Shown piece after piece: positions 29,014 to 39,003 of a DNA stretch of 64,000 nucleotides. Every line of letters starts with the position of its first letter. Positions within the stretch are counted from its first letter, which is position 1. This stretch comes from Diaphorobacter caeni (GTDB taxonomy: Bacteria > Pseudomonadota > Gammaproteobacteria > Burkholderiales > Burkholderiaceae_C), in the NCBI RefSeq assembly GCF_015354245.1, contig NZ_JADKYZ010000009.1, positions 283,918 through 347,917 of the forward strand, read 5' to 3'. The notes under the pieces were generated by a model, which saw only the letters and a list, made by a program, of their open reading frames with translations, did no database searches and was not told the DNA's origin. Made by a program: the position numbers and the translations under genes.

Positions 29014-30225
29014 ATGAAACGACGCACCTTGATCTCCGCAGCCGCCGCGCTTGCACCGTGGGCCTCGGCTGTCGCTTCCACATCCAACCTCCCCGACACC
29101 ACTGCCGGCGCAGCCACCACGCTGCGCGGCACCGGCGATCTCGGCGTGGTGATCGAGCGCGCAAGCGGCTCGCTCACCCTCGTCAACACCACCACGCTCG
29201 AGACCATCGGCTGGGTGCAGGGCCTCGGCGATCTTTCGCACGCCTCGGTGGTGTTCTCGCGTGACGAGCGCTACGCCTTCGTCTTCGGCCGCGATGGCGG
29301 CCTCACCAAGGTCGATCTGCTCACCCAGTCCATCGTCCACCGCGTGATGCAGGCGGGCAACTCGATCGGCGGCGCAATCTCCGCCAAGGGCAACGTGATC
29401 GCAGCGCAAAACTACACGCCCGGCGGCGTCAAGCTGTTCTGCCCCAAGCTCAACCTGCTGGCCGACCTGCCGGCGACCACCGCCGACGGCAAACCCTCGC
29501 GCGTCGTCGGTCTTGCCGATCTGCCCCAGCAGCGCTTCATCTACAGCCTGTTTGACGCCGACGCGATCTGCATCGCCGAATGCAGCGACCCGCGCAATCC
29601 GCGCGTCACCACCCTGCCCCACATCGGTCGCCAGCCGTATGACGCGCTGCTCACGCCCAACGGTCGTCACTACATCGCCGGCCTGTTCGGCGAGGACGGC
29701 CTCGCGCTCGTCGACCTGTGGGACGAACAGCCCAGCGCGCGCCGCATTCTCTCGGGCTACGGCCGCGGCGAAACGCCCCTGCCGGTCTACAAGATGCCGC
29801 ATCTGCGCGGCTGGGCCATCGCGGGGCAGTATGCCTACCTGCCCGCCATCGGCCGCCACGAGGTGCTGGTGGTCGACACGGCCAGCTGGAGCGAGGTCGC
29901 TCGCATTCCCGTCGCCGGGCAGCCGGTGTTCGTGATGGCGCGGCCCGATGGTCGGCAGGTCTGGGTGAACTTCGCCGTGCCCGACTACGACCGGGTCCAG
30001 GTCATCGACACGCCCAGCCAGCGCGTGATCGCTACGCTCAGCCCCGGCAAGGCCGTCATGCACATGGAGTTCGCCCCGCGTGGCCAGTCGGTCTGGATCA
30101 GCTGCCGCGACAGCAATCAGGTGCAGGTCTACGACACCCACACGCAGCAGTTGCTCGCCAGCCTGCCCGTCAACGCGCCCAGCGGCATCTTCTTCACCTC
30201 CCGCGCACACCGCATGGGGCTCTGA
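29014..30225 (+). CDS. nirF: Heme d1 biosynthesis protein NirF
   Basis: A 403-residue exported protein with a signal peptide (MKRRTLISAAAALAPWASA) and a beta-propeller related to the d1 domain of NirS but without a heme c motif. NirF converts the didecarboxysiroheme-derived intermediate toward dihydro-heme d1. The segment LGVVIERASGSLTLVNT near the mature start and KMPHLRGWAIAGQ in the middle match the family. It stands between nirC and nirDL, the usual order. Confidence 0.92.
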   Translation: MKRRTLISAAAALAPWASAVASTSNLPDTTAGAATTLRGTGDLGVVIERASGSLTLVNTTTLETIGWVQGLGDLSHASVVFSRDERYAFVFGRDGGLTKVDLLTQSIVHRVMQAGNSIGGAISAKGNVIAAQNYTPGGVKLFCPKLNLLADLPATTADGKPSRVVGLADLPQQRFIYSLFDADAICIAECSDPRNPRVTTLPHIGRQPYDALLTPNGRHYIAGLFGEDGLALVDLWDEQPSARRILSGYGRGETPLPVYKMPHLRGWAIAGQYAYLPAIGRHEVLVVDTASWSEVARIPVAGQPVFVMARPDGRQVWVNFAVPDYDRVQVIDTPSQRVIATLSPGKAVMHMEFAPRGQSVWISCRDSNQVQVYDTHTQQLLASLPVNAPSGIFFTSRAHRMGL

Positions 30226-30227
30226 AC

Positions 30228-31277
30228 ATGCTGCAAGCCGACAGCACCGCCCTCGCCCTGCTCAACCAATGGCAGCGCGGCTTTCCGCTGGTGGACGAGC
30301 CATTCGCCGCCATCGGCGAAACGCTCGCGCTGAGCGGCAAGCAGGTGCTCGACCGCTACCGGCACCTCCACAATTCCGGTGCGTTCAGTCGCATCGGCGG
30401 CGTGTTCGCGCCCGGTGCCGGGGGCGCCTCGCTGCTGGCGGCCATGGCCGTTCCTGCGCACATGCTTGAGCGCGTGGCGGCCATCGTCTCGGCCCAGCCC
30501 GGCGTCAACCACAACTATGAGCGCGAGCACGAGGTCAATCTCTGGTTCGTGGTGACCGGCCGCGACGCCTGGGAGGTGGAGCAGCAACTGCAGCGCATCG
30601 AGGCCGCCAGCGGTCTGCGCACGCTGCGTCTGCCCATGCTGCATGCGTTTCGCATCGATACGGCATTCGACCTCGGCGCCGTCTCGCATGACCGGCAATC
30701 GAGCGGAAGAACCCGCATCGCCGCAGCGCCCATCGCCATGGATGAAGAGCCCCTGGCCGCATTGGTGGAGCAGGGAATCGAGCTGTGCGAGCGCCCTTTC
30801 GACGTCTGGGCGCGGCATCTGGGCTGCACGCTGGACGTCATCCGCCAGCAGATCGCTCAGTGGACGGACAGCGGCGCACTCAGCCGCTTCGGCGTGGTCG
30901 TGCGGCACCACGAGGTCGGCTTCCGCGCCAATGCCATGGTGGTGTTCCAGGTGCCCGCGCACCGCATTGACGCCTGCGGCGACGTGCTCGCGCACTTTCC
31001 TGGCGCCACGCTGGTCTACCAGCGCGCAACGGCCGAAGGCTGGCCGTTCAACCTCTATTGCATGGTGCATGGTCGCGATCGCTTCAGCGTGCTGCAGACC
31101 ATCGCCGCCGCGATCCGCCATGCGGCGCTGGACAACGTGCCGAGCCGCATCCTGTTCTCGCGCACGCGCTTCAAGCAGACCGGAGCGCGACGCTTTGCCC
31201 CTCATCCGCAAGTTCCTCACCTCTCGACAACTACGCCAACAGAGACTTCCAAGGAGAATGAACATGCTCACAGCTGA
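30228..31277 (+). CDS. nirDL: Siroheme decarboxylase, NirD-NirL fusion
   Basis: A 349-residue protein made of two AsnC/Lrp-like halves. The first contains HNYEREHEVNLWFVVTG (about residues 91-107). The second starts near residue 175 (EEPLAALVEQGIELCERPFD) and contains GWPFNLYCMVHG. NirD, NirL, NirG and NirH act together to decarboxylate siroheme at two acetate side chains. The two subunits are fused here, as in several denitrifiers. The ATG at 30228 is two bases past the nirF stop; a longer frame upstream is inside nirF. The C terminus overlaps the nirG start. Confidence 0.9.
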   Translation: MLQADSTALALLNQWQRGFPLVDEPFAAIGETLALSGKQVLDRYRHLHNSGAFSRIGGVFAPGAGGASLLAAMAVPAHMLERVAAIVSAQPGVNHNYEREHEVNLWFVVTGRDAWEVEQQLQRIEAASGLRTLRLPMLHAFRIDTAFDLGAVSHDRQSSGRTRIAAAPIAMDEEPLAALVEQGIELCERPFDVWARHLGCTLDVIRQQIAQWTDSGALSRFGVVVRHHEVGFRANAMVVFQVPAHRIDACGDVLAHFPGATLVYQRATAEGWPFNLYCMVHGRDRFSVLQTIAAAIRHAALDNVPSRILFSRTRFKQTGARRFAPHPQVPHLSTTTPTETSKENEHAHS

Positions 31278-31737
31278 CGACGCCCTGCTGATCGAACATC
31301 TGCACGGCAACTTCCCGTTGGTGGACCGGCCCTTCGGCGCCGTCGCCAACGAGCTTGGGTGGAGCGAAGAACAGGTGCTCAAGCGCCTCGGCCTGCTGCT
31401 CACGCAGGGCGTGCTCACGCGCTTCGGCCCGCTGTTCCAGATCGAGCGCGCGGGCGGACAGTTCCTGCTCGCGGCCATGGCCGTGCCCGAGGAGCGCTTT
31501 GACGACATTGCGCTCACCGTGAACTCCTTCACCGAGATCGCCCACAACTACCGCCGCGATCACGCGCTGAACATGTGGTTCGTGATCGGCGCCGAGTCGC
31601 CCGAACTCGCCAACGCCGTGGCCGCGCGCATCGAGGCCGAGACCGGCATCGCCGTCGCCGTGTTTCCAAAAGAGGAAGAGTTCTTCGTCGAACTCCGGCT
31701 GCAGCCCTTGACCGAGGAGACCCGCCATGGCGCTTGA
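31264..31737 (+). CDS. nirG: Siroheme decarboxylase subunit NirG
   Basis: A 157-residue AsnC/Lrp-like protein (DALLIEHLHGNFPLVDRPFGAVA near the start, then HNYRRDHALNMWFVIGA). It is a homologue of the first half of NirDL, and forms a siroheme decarboxylase with NirH. The ATG at 31264 is preferred because AAGGAG at 31251-31256 is seven bases away; an ATG at 31258 is too close to that site. It overlaps the ends of both neighbouring genes. Confidence 0.88.
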   Translation: MLTADDALLIEHLHGNFPLVDRPFGAVANELGWSEEQVLKRLGLLLTQGVLTRFGPLFQIERAGGQFLLAAMAVPEERFDDIALTVNSFTEIAHNYRRDHALNMWFVIGAESPELANAVAARIEAETGIAVAVFPKEEEFFVELRLQPLTEETRHGA

Positions 31738-32209
31738 TGATTTCGATCGCGCGCTGATCGCCGCCACGCAGTCGGGGCTTCCGCTGCTCGCACGGCCCTA
31801 CGACGCCGTGGGCGCCACGCTGGGTGTGTCCGGCGAGCGCGTGCAGCAACGCCTCGCCGAGATGCTCGACCAGGGCCTGATCCGCCGCATCGGCGCGGTG
31901 CCCAACCACTACCGGCTCGGTTACGTGGCCAACGGGATGAGCGTCTGGGATGTCGACGATGAACGCGTCTCCGACCTCGGCCGGCTCGTCGCCGCGCTGC
32001 CCGAGGTGAGTCACTGCTACCGCCGCCCGCGCCATCTGCCGCTGTGGCCCTACAACCTGTTCGTGATGCTGCACGGCGCAAGCCGGGCGCGCGTCGAAGC
32101 CCAGGCCGAGCACATCGCGCGGATGCTCGGCGATGCCTGCCGCGCGCACGACATTCTCTATTCCACCGCGATTCTCAAGAAAACCGGACTGCGTCTGAAG
32201 GAGGCCTGA
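31727..32209 (+). CDS. nirH: Siroheme decarboxylase subunit NirH
   Basis: A 160-residue AsnC/Lrp-like protein, partner of NirG, homologous to the second half of NirDL (LPLWPYNLFVMLHGASR). The start lies 11 bases inside the end of nirG, which suggests translational coupling. It ends three bases before nirJ. Confidence 0.88.
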   Translation: MALDDFDRALIAATQSGLPLLARPYDAVGATLGVSGERVQQRLAEMLDQGLIRRIGAVPNHYRLGYVANGMSVWDVDDERVSDLGRLVAALPEVSHCYRRPRHLPLWPYNLFVMLHGASRARVEAQAEHIARMLGDACRAHDILYSTAILKKTGLRLKEA

Positions 32210-32212
32210 GCC

Positions 32213-33433
32213 ATGTTCCGAATCAGCCAATACATGCGAGAACTCAAAACCGCCGAGGACACGGGCCAGTACCCACAGGTCCAGAGCCGCAAGGCGCGGG
32301 GCCCGGTGGTGATCTGGAATCTGATCCGCCGCTGCAACCTCACCTGCAAGCACTGCTATTCGTTCTCGGCCGATCATGAATACACGGGGGGACTCGACAC
32401 GGCGGAAGTCTGCAAGGTCATGGACGATCTGCGCAGCTTCGGCGTGCCCGCGCTGATTCTCTCCGGCGGGGAACCGCTGCTGCGCCCCGACCTCTTCAAG
32501 GTGCACGACTACGCGCGCAAGCTCGGCTTCTACACGGGCCTCTCGACCAACGGCACGCTGATCGACGCCGAAGCGGCCGTGCGCATCGCGCAGTCGGAGT
32601 TCGACTACGTGGGCATCAGCCTCGACGGCCTGCGCGTCATCCATGACAAGTTCCGGCGCATGAACGGTGCGTTCGACAAGAGCCTCGCGGCCGTGCGCCA
32701 TCTCGTCAAGCTCGACGTCAAGGTCGGCCTGCGCTACACCATGACAGCGATGAACGCCGACGATTTTCCCGCGCTGCTGCAGCTCATGCGTGACGAAGGC
32801 GCGCAGAAGTTCTATTTCTCGCACCTCAACTACGCCGGCCGCGGCAACGTGCACCGCGACAAGGACGCCAACCACATCGCCACGCGCGAGGCGCTGGACC
32901 TGCTGTTTGACCACGCTTGGCAATCGGCCTGCGAAGGGCATGACGAGGAATTCGTCAGCGGCAACAACGACGCCGACGGCATCTACCTGCTGCACTGGGT
33001 GCAGAAGCATATGCCGCAATGGGCGCCCGATCTGTATGCGCGCCTCGTCGACTGGGGCGGCAACGCGAGCGGCCAGATGGTGGCCAACATCGACAACCTC
33101 GGCAACGTCCACCCCGACACCATGTGGTGGCACCACAACCTCGGCAACGTGCGCGTGCGGCCGTTCTCGCACATCTGGCGCGACATGGGCGACCCGCTGA
33201 TGGCGGGCCTCAACCAGCGCCCGCGCCCGGTGCAGGGCCGCTGCGCCCAGTGCCGCTACCTGAACATCTGCAACGGCAACACCCGCGTGCGCGCCCAGCA
33301 GATGACCGGCAATCCATGGGCCGACGATCCCGGCTGCTATCTGAGCGACGAGGAAATCGGTGCGCCGCCGACCATCGCCGCCCACACGCCCTTTGTCGCC
33401 CGAAACAGAACCATCGCAATTCACCATGCATGA
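32213..33433 (+). CDS. nirJ: Radical SAM heme d1 biosynthesis protein NirJ
   Basis: A 406-residue radical SAM enzyme. The [4Fe-4S] cluster motif CNLTCKHC is at residues 41-48, and a SPASM/Twitch-like cysteine cluster (CAQCRYLNIC and a later Cys) lies at about 343-374. NirJ acts on the didecarboxylated intermediate to remove the two propionate side chains and introduce the oxo groups of heme d1. A GC-rich repeat begins directly after this gene. Confidence 0.94.
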   Translation: MFRISQYMRELKTAEDTGQYPQVQSRKARGPVVIWNLIRRCNLTCKHCYSFSADHEYTGGLDTAEVCKVMDDLRSFGVPALILSGGEPLLRPDLFKVHDYARKLGFYTGLSTNGTLIDAEAAVRIAQSEFDYVGISLDGLRVIHDKFRRMNGAFDKSLAAVRHLVKLDVKVGLRYTMTAMNADDFPALLQLMRDEGAQKFYFSHLNYAGRGNVHRDKDANHIATREALDLLFDHAWQSACEGHDEEFVSGNNDADGIYLLHWVQKHMPQWAPDLYARLVDWGGNASGQMVANIDNLGNVHPDTMWWHHNLGNVRVRPFSHIWRDMGDPLMAGLNQRPRPVQGRCAQCRYLNICNGNTRVRAQQMTGNPWADDPGCYLSDEEIGAPPTIAAHTPFVARNRTIAIHHA

Positions 33434-33440
33434 GAAGAAG

Positions 33441-33598
33441 CCCCCCCTGAGTCGCTTCGCGCCTTCCCCCTCTCTCGCTTCGCGGGAGGGGGACGCAGCC
33501 AGCGCGGCGGGGCGGCCCTTGCGCGGCTGCCCTCGCTTAGGACTCGCCAGTTTCATGCGCTGCGCAAAGCGCGAAGCGCCCTGGGAAACTGACTCCGA
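33441..33598. repeat. GC-rich intergenic repeat-type element with hairpins
   Basis: About 158 bases between nirJ and nirN look like a mobile intergenic repeat rather than coding sequence. It contains a hairpin with CCCCCTC at 33466-33472 pairing with GAGGGGG at 33486-33492, then GC-rich text with further short inverted repeats near 33555-33580. I recall very similar sequences between genes in Comamonadaceae, but I cannot search for copies here. The frame through it is open, so it could add residues to the nirN N terminus. Confidence 0.5.
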
Positions 33599-33608
33599 CA
33601 AACCCTCT

Positions 33609-35198
33609 TTGATTACCACGCTGGCACTCGCCGCCGCACTGCTCGCGGTGGGCTGGCTCAGCGCGCCCGCGAATGCGCAGACACCGCCTCCCGCCGCGCA
33701 GGTCAACGCCATCTACCAGCAGCATTGCGCCGTCTGCCATGGTGTCGAGCGCACCGGAGCGATGGGCCCCGCACTGCTGCCGGAGAGTCTGGAGCGCACC
33801 CGGACCGACGAGGTGCTGCGCGTGATCACCCACGGCCGCACGGCCACGCAGATGCAGGGCTTCGCCGAACAGCTTTCGCAGCAGGAGATCAAGGATCTCG
33901 CCGCATGGATACGCACGCCCGCCGCCACCCCGCCGCGCTGGAGCGAGGCCGAGATCCGTTCCTCGCGCAGCTTCTTCCCCGCAGGAAAGGACGAGCCCTC
34001 CGTGCCCGCGTGGAAGGCCGATCCGATGAACCTCTTCGTCGTCGTGGAAGGCGGTGACCACCATGTCTCGCTGCTCGATGGCGACACGTTCGAGGTCATC
34101 ACGCGCTTTCCCTCGCGCTACGCGCTGCATGGCGGCCCCAAGTTCACGCCCGACGGACGCTATGTGTTCTTCGGCTCGCGTGACGGCTGGATCACCAAGT
34201 ACGACCTCTGGCGGCTGCGCGTCGTCGCCGAGGTGCGCGCGGGTCTGAACATGCGCAATGTCGCGGTGAGCAGCGATGGTCGCCATGTGATGGCCGCCAA
34301 CTACCTGCCGCACACGCTCGCGCTGTTCGATGCGGATCTGAATCTCGTGCGCACCTACGATGCCAACTCGCAGGACGGTGGGCGCAGCTCTCGCGTTTCG
34401 GCCGTCTACGACGCCGCGCCGCGCCAGAGCTTTGTCGTGGCGCTCAAGGACATCGCCGAGATCTGGGAGATTCCCTACGGCTCGATCCGTCCCGTCGCCA
34501 CCGGCGCCAATCCGCAGGATGCCCAGACCCGCACCATGGCGCGCGCGATGGAGCATCTCGCAGTGCAACGCACGACGCTCTCCGAGCCGCTTGATGACTT
34601 CTTCTTCGACCAGTCCTACCGCCATGTGCTCGGCGCGACGCGCGCACGCAGCGCCGAGGACGCCACGCCGAGCGCGCAGGTCGTTGACCTCGATCTGCGC
34701 CGCAAGACCGCCGACCTGCCGATCAGCGGCATGCCGCACCTCGGCTCGGGCATCACCTTCGCGTGGAACGGCACGACGGTGCTCGCCAGCCCCAACCTCG
34801 GCACCGGCGCCATCGACGTGATCGACATGCGCACCTGGAAGCCCGTGCGCACGCTGGCCATGCCCGGCCCGGGATTCTTCATGCGCAGCCACGAGAACAC
34901 GCCCTACGCCTGGACCGATTCGATGATGAGCCGCACGGCCAAGGACACGCTCACCATCATCGACAAGCGCACGCTCGCGGTCGCCGGACAGGTCCGCGAG
35001 CCGGGCAAGACGCTGGCCCACATTGAATTCACCCGCGACGGCAGATACGCGCTCGCGAGCCTCTGGGAGATGGACGGCGCGCTCATCGTCTACGACGCCA
35101 GCAGCTTCCAGGAAATCAAACGCCTGCCGATGAGCAAGCCCGTGGGCAAATACAACGTGTGGAACAAGATCACGCGCAGCGAAGGAACATCGCATTGA
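33609..35198 (+). CDS. nirN: NirN, dihydro-heme d1 dehydrogenase (cytochrome c plus d1-propeller)
   Basis: A NirS paralogue of about 529 residues: signal peptide (TLALAAALLAVGWLSAPANAQ region), heme c motif CAVCH near residue 38, then a d1-type beta-propeller. NirN oxidises the propionate side chain in the last step of heme d1 synthesis. The start is uncertain. A TTG at 33609 gives the cleanest signal peptide, while ATGs at 33555 and 33426 lie in the upstream repeat and would add an odd charged leader. The gene ends where norE begins (TTGA overlap). Confidence 0.85.
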   Translation: MITTLALAAALLAVGWLSAPANAQTPPPAAQVNAIYQQHCAVCHGVERTGAMGPALLPESLERTRTDEVLRVITHGRTATQMQGFAEQLSQQEIKDLAAWIRTPAATPPRWSEAEIRSSRSFFPAGKDEPSVPAWKADPMNLFVVVEGGDHHVSLLDGDTFEVITRFPSRYALHGGPKFTPDGRYVFFGSRDGWITKYDLWRLRVVAEVRAGLNMRNVAVSSDGRHVMAANYLPHTLALFDADLNLVRTYDANSQDGGRSSRVSAVYDAAPRQSFVVALKDIAEIWEIPYGSIRPVATGANPQDAQTRTMARAMEHLAVQRTTLSEPLDDFFFDQSYRHVLGATRARSAEDATPSAQVVDLDLRRKTADLPISGMPHLGSGITFAWNGTTVLASPNLGTGAIDVIDMRTWKPVRTLAMPGPGFFMRSHENTPYAWTDSMMSRTAKDTLTIIDKRTLAVAGQVREPGKTLAHIEFTRDGRYALASLWEMDGALIVYDASSFQEIKRLPMSKPVGKYNVWNKITRSEGTSH

Positions 35199-35800
35199 GC
35201 ATTCCGGCTTCCGAACTTTCAAGCGCCGTCGGCGAAGACGAGCCCCCCGCGCGGCTGGCCGGCGATCTGGTGGTCTGGCTCTTCGTCGGGCTGGAGCTCG
35301 CGACCTTCGGTCTGCTGTTTCTGGCGTTCGCGTTCACCCGGCTGCTGCAGCCTGAGGTTTTCGCCGCCGGGCAGGCCGGACTCGACCAGTCCGTGGGCGC
35401 GATCAACACGCTGCTGCTGATCAGCGCGAGCGCATGCGCCGCCCACACGCTGGCCTGCGCGCGCGCGGGCCATCACCGCACGGCCACGCGCTGGCTGCTC
35501 GCCGCGCTGCTGCTCGGTGGCGGATTCCTGATCCTCAAATCCCACGAATATCTGACCAAATGGCGTGCGGGCACCGACTTCGCAAGCAACGATTTCCACA
35601 TGCTCTGGTTCATGCTCACCGGCTTTCACTTCATGCATGTGATGGCCGGCTGCGTGATCTTCACGCTGCTGCTGCGCCCGCTCGCACAGGGCCGCTACAG
35701 CGCCGGGAACTGCAATGCGCTCGAATCGGGCTGCGTGTTCTGGCACATGGTCGATCTGCTGTGGATCGTGCTGTTTCCTCTGGTCTACCTCCTGCGGTGA
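35195..35800 (+). CDS. norE: NorE-like cytochrome c oxidase subunit III family protein
   Basis: A 201-residue membrane protein with about five hydrophobic helices (LVVWLFVGLELATFGLLFLA, later FHFMHVMAGCVIFTLLL and WHMVDLLWIVLFPLVYLL). It belongs to the oxidase subunit III family, and NorE copies in nor clusters are thought to help NO reductase assembly or activity. The TTG at 35195 overlaps the nirN stop and has GAAGGA at a good distance; a GTG at 35159 inside nirN is less likely. Confidence 0.83.
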   Translation: MSIPASELSSAVGEDEPPARLAGDLVVWLFVGLELATFGLLFLAFAFTRLLQPEVFAAGQAGLDQSVGAINTLLLISASACAAHTLACARAGHHRTATRWLLAALLLGGGFLILKSHEYLTKWRAGTDFASNDFHMLWFMLTGFHFMHVMAGCVIFTLLLRPLAQGRYSAGNCNALESGCVFWHMVDLLWIVLFPLVYLLR

Positions 35801-35807
35801 GTCGCCC

Positions 35808-36089
35808 ATGAACCCTGCACACCGCAACGCAACCCGCCGCATCCACGTCGTCTGGGCGCTGCTCGTCATCGCCACCCTCGCCTCCTGGTGGCTGGCGGAA
35901 GACCCCGACGCCCCGCACCTGGGGCTGCTCGCCACCGGCGTCGTGCTCGCGCTTTCGGGCATCAAAGGCGTGATGATCGCGCTCGATTTCATGGAGCTTT
36001 CGCATGCGCCGCGGCTCTGGCGCAGGCTGCTTCTGGGATGGCTGGCCGCCGTGCTGCTGGTGGTCCTCGGCACGCGTTTCTTTTCTTGA
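35808..36089 (+). CDS. norF: NorF-like small membrane protein (COX4-type)
   Basis: A 93-residue protein with three likely membrane helices, resembling bacterial cytochrome oxidase subunit IV / NorF (VVWALLVIATLASWWLAEDP, GLLATGVVLALSGIKGVMIALDFMEL). In denitrifiers norF accompanies norE and supports NO reductase function. Its TGA lies inside the FNR-like dyad at 36086-36099. Confidence 0.8.
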   Translation: MNPAHRNATRRIHVVWALLVIATLASWWLAEDPDAPHLGLLATGVVLALSGIKGVMIALDFMELSHAPRLWRRLLLGWLAAVLLVVLGTRFFS

Positions 36090-36099
36090 ACGGGTTCAA
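36086..36099. promoter_or_regulatory. Candidate FNR/DNR-type box for norCB
   Basis: TTGAACGGGTTCAA is a perfect 14-bp dyad matching eight of ten fixed positions of the Fnr/Dnr consensus TTGATNNNNATCAA. It ends 58 bases before the norC start, covers the norF stop codon, and would let a Crp/Fnr-type regulator start a separate norCBQD transcript. The regulator gene at 40959 is the obvious candidate to bind it. Confidence 0.6.
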
Positions 36100-36125
36100 T
36101 TACAAATCCCGAGCAAAAAAGGAGG

Positions 36126-36157
36126 ATGAAGCCCTCAGGATCGATGGAGGGCTTCTT

Positions 36158-36161
<4 letters not shown>
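36126..36161 (+). promoter_or_regulatory. norC leader: ribosome-site-masking hairpin and mini-ORF
   Basis: The arms GAAGCCCTC (36128-36136) and GAGGGCTTC (36147-36155) form a perfect nine-base stem with a ten-base loop. The norC ribosome-binding sequence GGAGG (36146-36150) lies mostly in the right arm, so folding would hide it. An 11-codon frame (ATG at 36126) runs through the hairpin and its TGA overlaps the norC ATG, so translation of the leader could open the stem. No T-run follows, so this is not an ordinary terminator. Confidence 0.4.
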
Positions 36162-38048
<1,887 letters not shown>

Positions 38049-38079
38049 CCCGGCGACAAGACCAAGAGAGGAGCCACGC

Positions 38080-38958
38080 ATGGACCACAGCGAAACCCAG
38101 CACATGCCGACCGAGCTGTCACCACACGGCACGCCCCATGGCATCCCCCATGGCGTGGCTCACCCCTCTCCGATCGAGCCCGCCGTGCCCTTCTACGCTG
38201 CGGCAAGCGACGAATGCGCGCTCTTCGAGCACGCCTTCCGCCAACGCCTGCCGGTGCTCATCAAGGGCCCGACGGGCTGCGGCAAGACCCGCTTCGTCGA
38301 GCACATGGCGGCGCGCCTTGGCAGAAAGCTCATCACCGTGAGCTGCCACGACGATCTGGCGGCCGCCGACCTCGTGGGTCGCCATCTCATCGGCGACGGC
38401 GGCACACGCTGGGCCGATGGCCCGCTCACCCGCGCGGTGCGCGAGGGCGCGATCTGCTATCTCGACGAGGTGGTCGAGGCACGCAAGGACACGACCGTCG
38501 TGCTCCACCCGCTGGCCGACGACCGCCGCACGCTGCCCATCGAGCGCACTGGCGAGGAACTGTGCGCCGCCGACGGCTTCATGCTGGTCGTGAGCTACAA
38601 CCCCGGCTACCAGAACGTGCTCAAGGGCCTCAAGCCCAGCACCCGCCAGCGCTTTGTGGCGCTGCAGTTCCACTACCCGCCCGCACATGTCGAGCGCGAA
38701 ATCCTGCTGCGCGAATCGGGCATCGCGCCCCACGTGGCCGACCAGCTCGTCGCCCTCGCGCAGGCGCTGCGCCGCCTGACCGAGCAGGATCTGGAGGAAA
38801 CCGTGAGCACCCGGCTGCTGGTGATGGCCGCCCGCCTTGCCGCCAGCGGCCTGCCGCTCGCCAAGGCCTGCCGCGCGGCGATTGTCGATGCACTGACCGA
38901 TGACGTCGACACCACGGCCGCATTGTTCGAACTGGTGAACGCCGTCATGACGGAGTGA
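38080..38958 (+). CDS. norQ: NorQ, MoxR-type AAA+ ATPase for NO reductase activation
   Basis: A 292-residue AAA+ ATPase of the CbbQ/NirQ/NorQ group. The Walker A motif GPTGCGKTR is near residue 63 and Walker B (AICYLDEV) near residue 127. With NorD it is thought to insert the non-heme iron into NorB. The first 40 residues are His/Pro-rich. It lies between norB and norD as in other nor operons. Confidence 0.92.
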   Translation: MDHSETQHMPTELSPHGTPHGIPHGVAHPSPIEPAVPFYAAASDECALFEHAFRQRLPVLIKGPTGCGKTRFVEHMAARLGRKLITVSCHDDLAAADLVGRHLIGDGGTRWADGPLTRAVREGAICYLDEVVEARKDTTVVLHPLADDRRTLPIERTGEELCAADGFMLVVSYNPGYQNVLKGLKPSTRQRFVALQFHYPPAHVEREILLRESGIAPHVADQLVALAQALRRLTEQDLEETVSTRLLVMAARLAASGLPLAKACRAAIVDALTDDVDTTAALFELVNAVMTE

Positions 38959-39003
38959 TCCCGCAAACAAGCACCCGACAACTGAAATCAGCGGAGCCGC
39001 AAC

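Noticed and set aside
31529..33712. A 727-codon antisense frame over nirG, nirH and nirJ
   Set aside because: It spans several well-supported genes and has no family features.
36128..36155. Hairpin before norC as a rho-independent terminator
   Set aside because: No T-run follows, and the stem covers the norC ribosome-binding sequence, so a translational role fits better.
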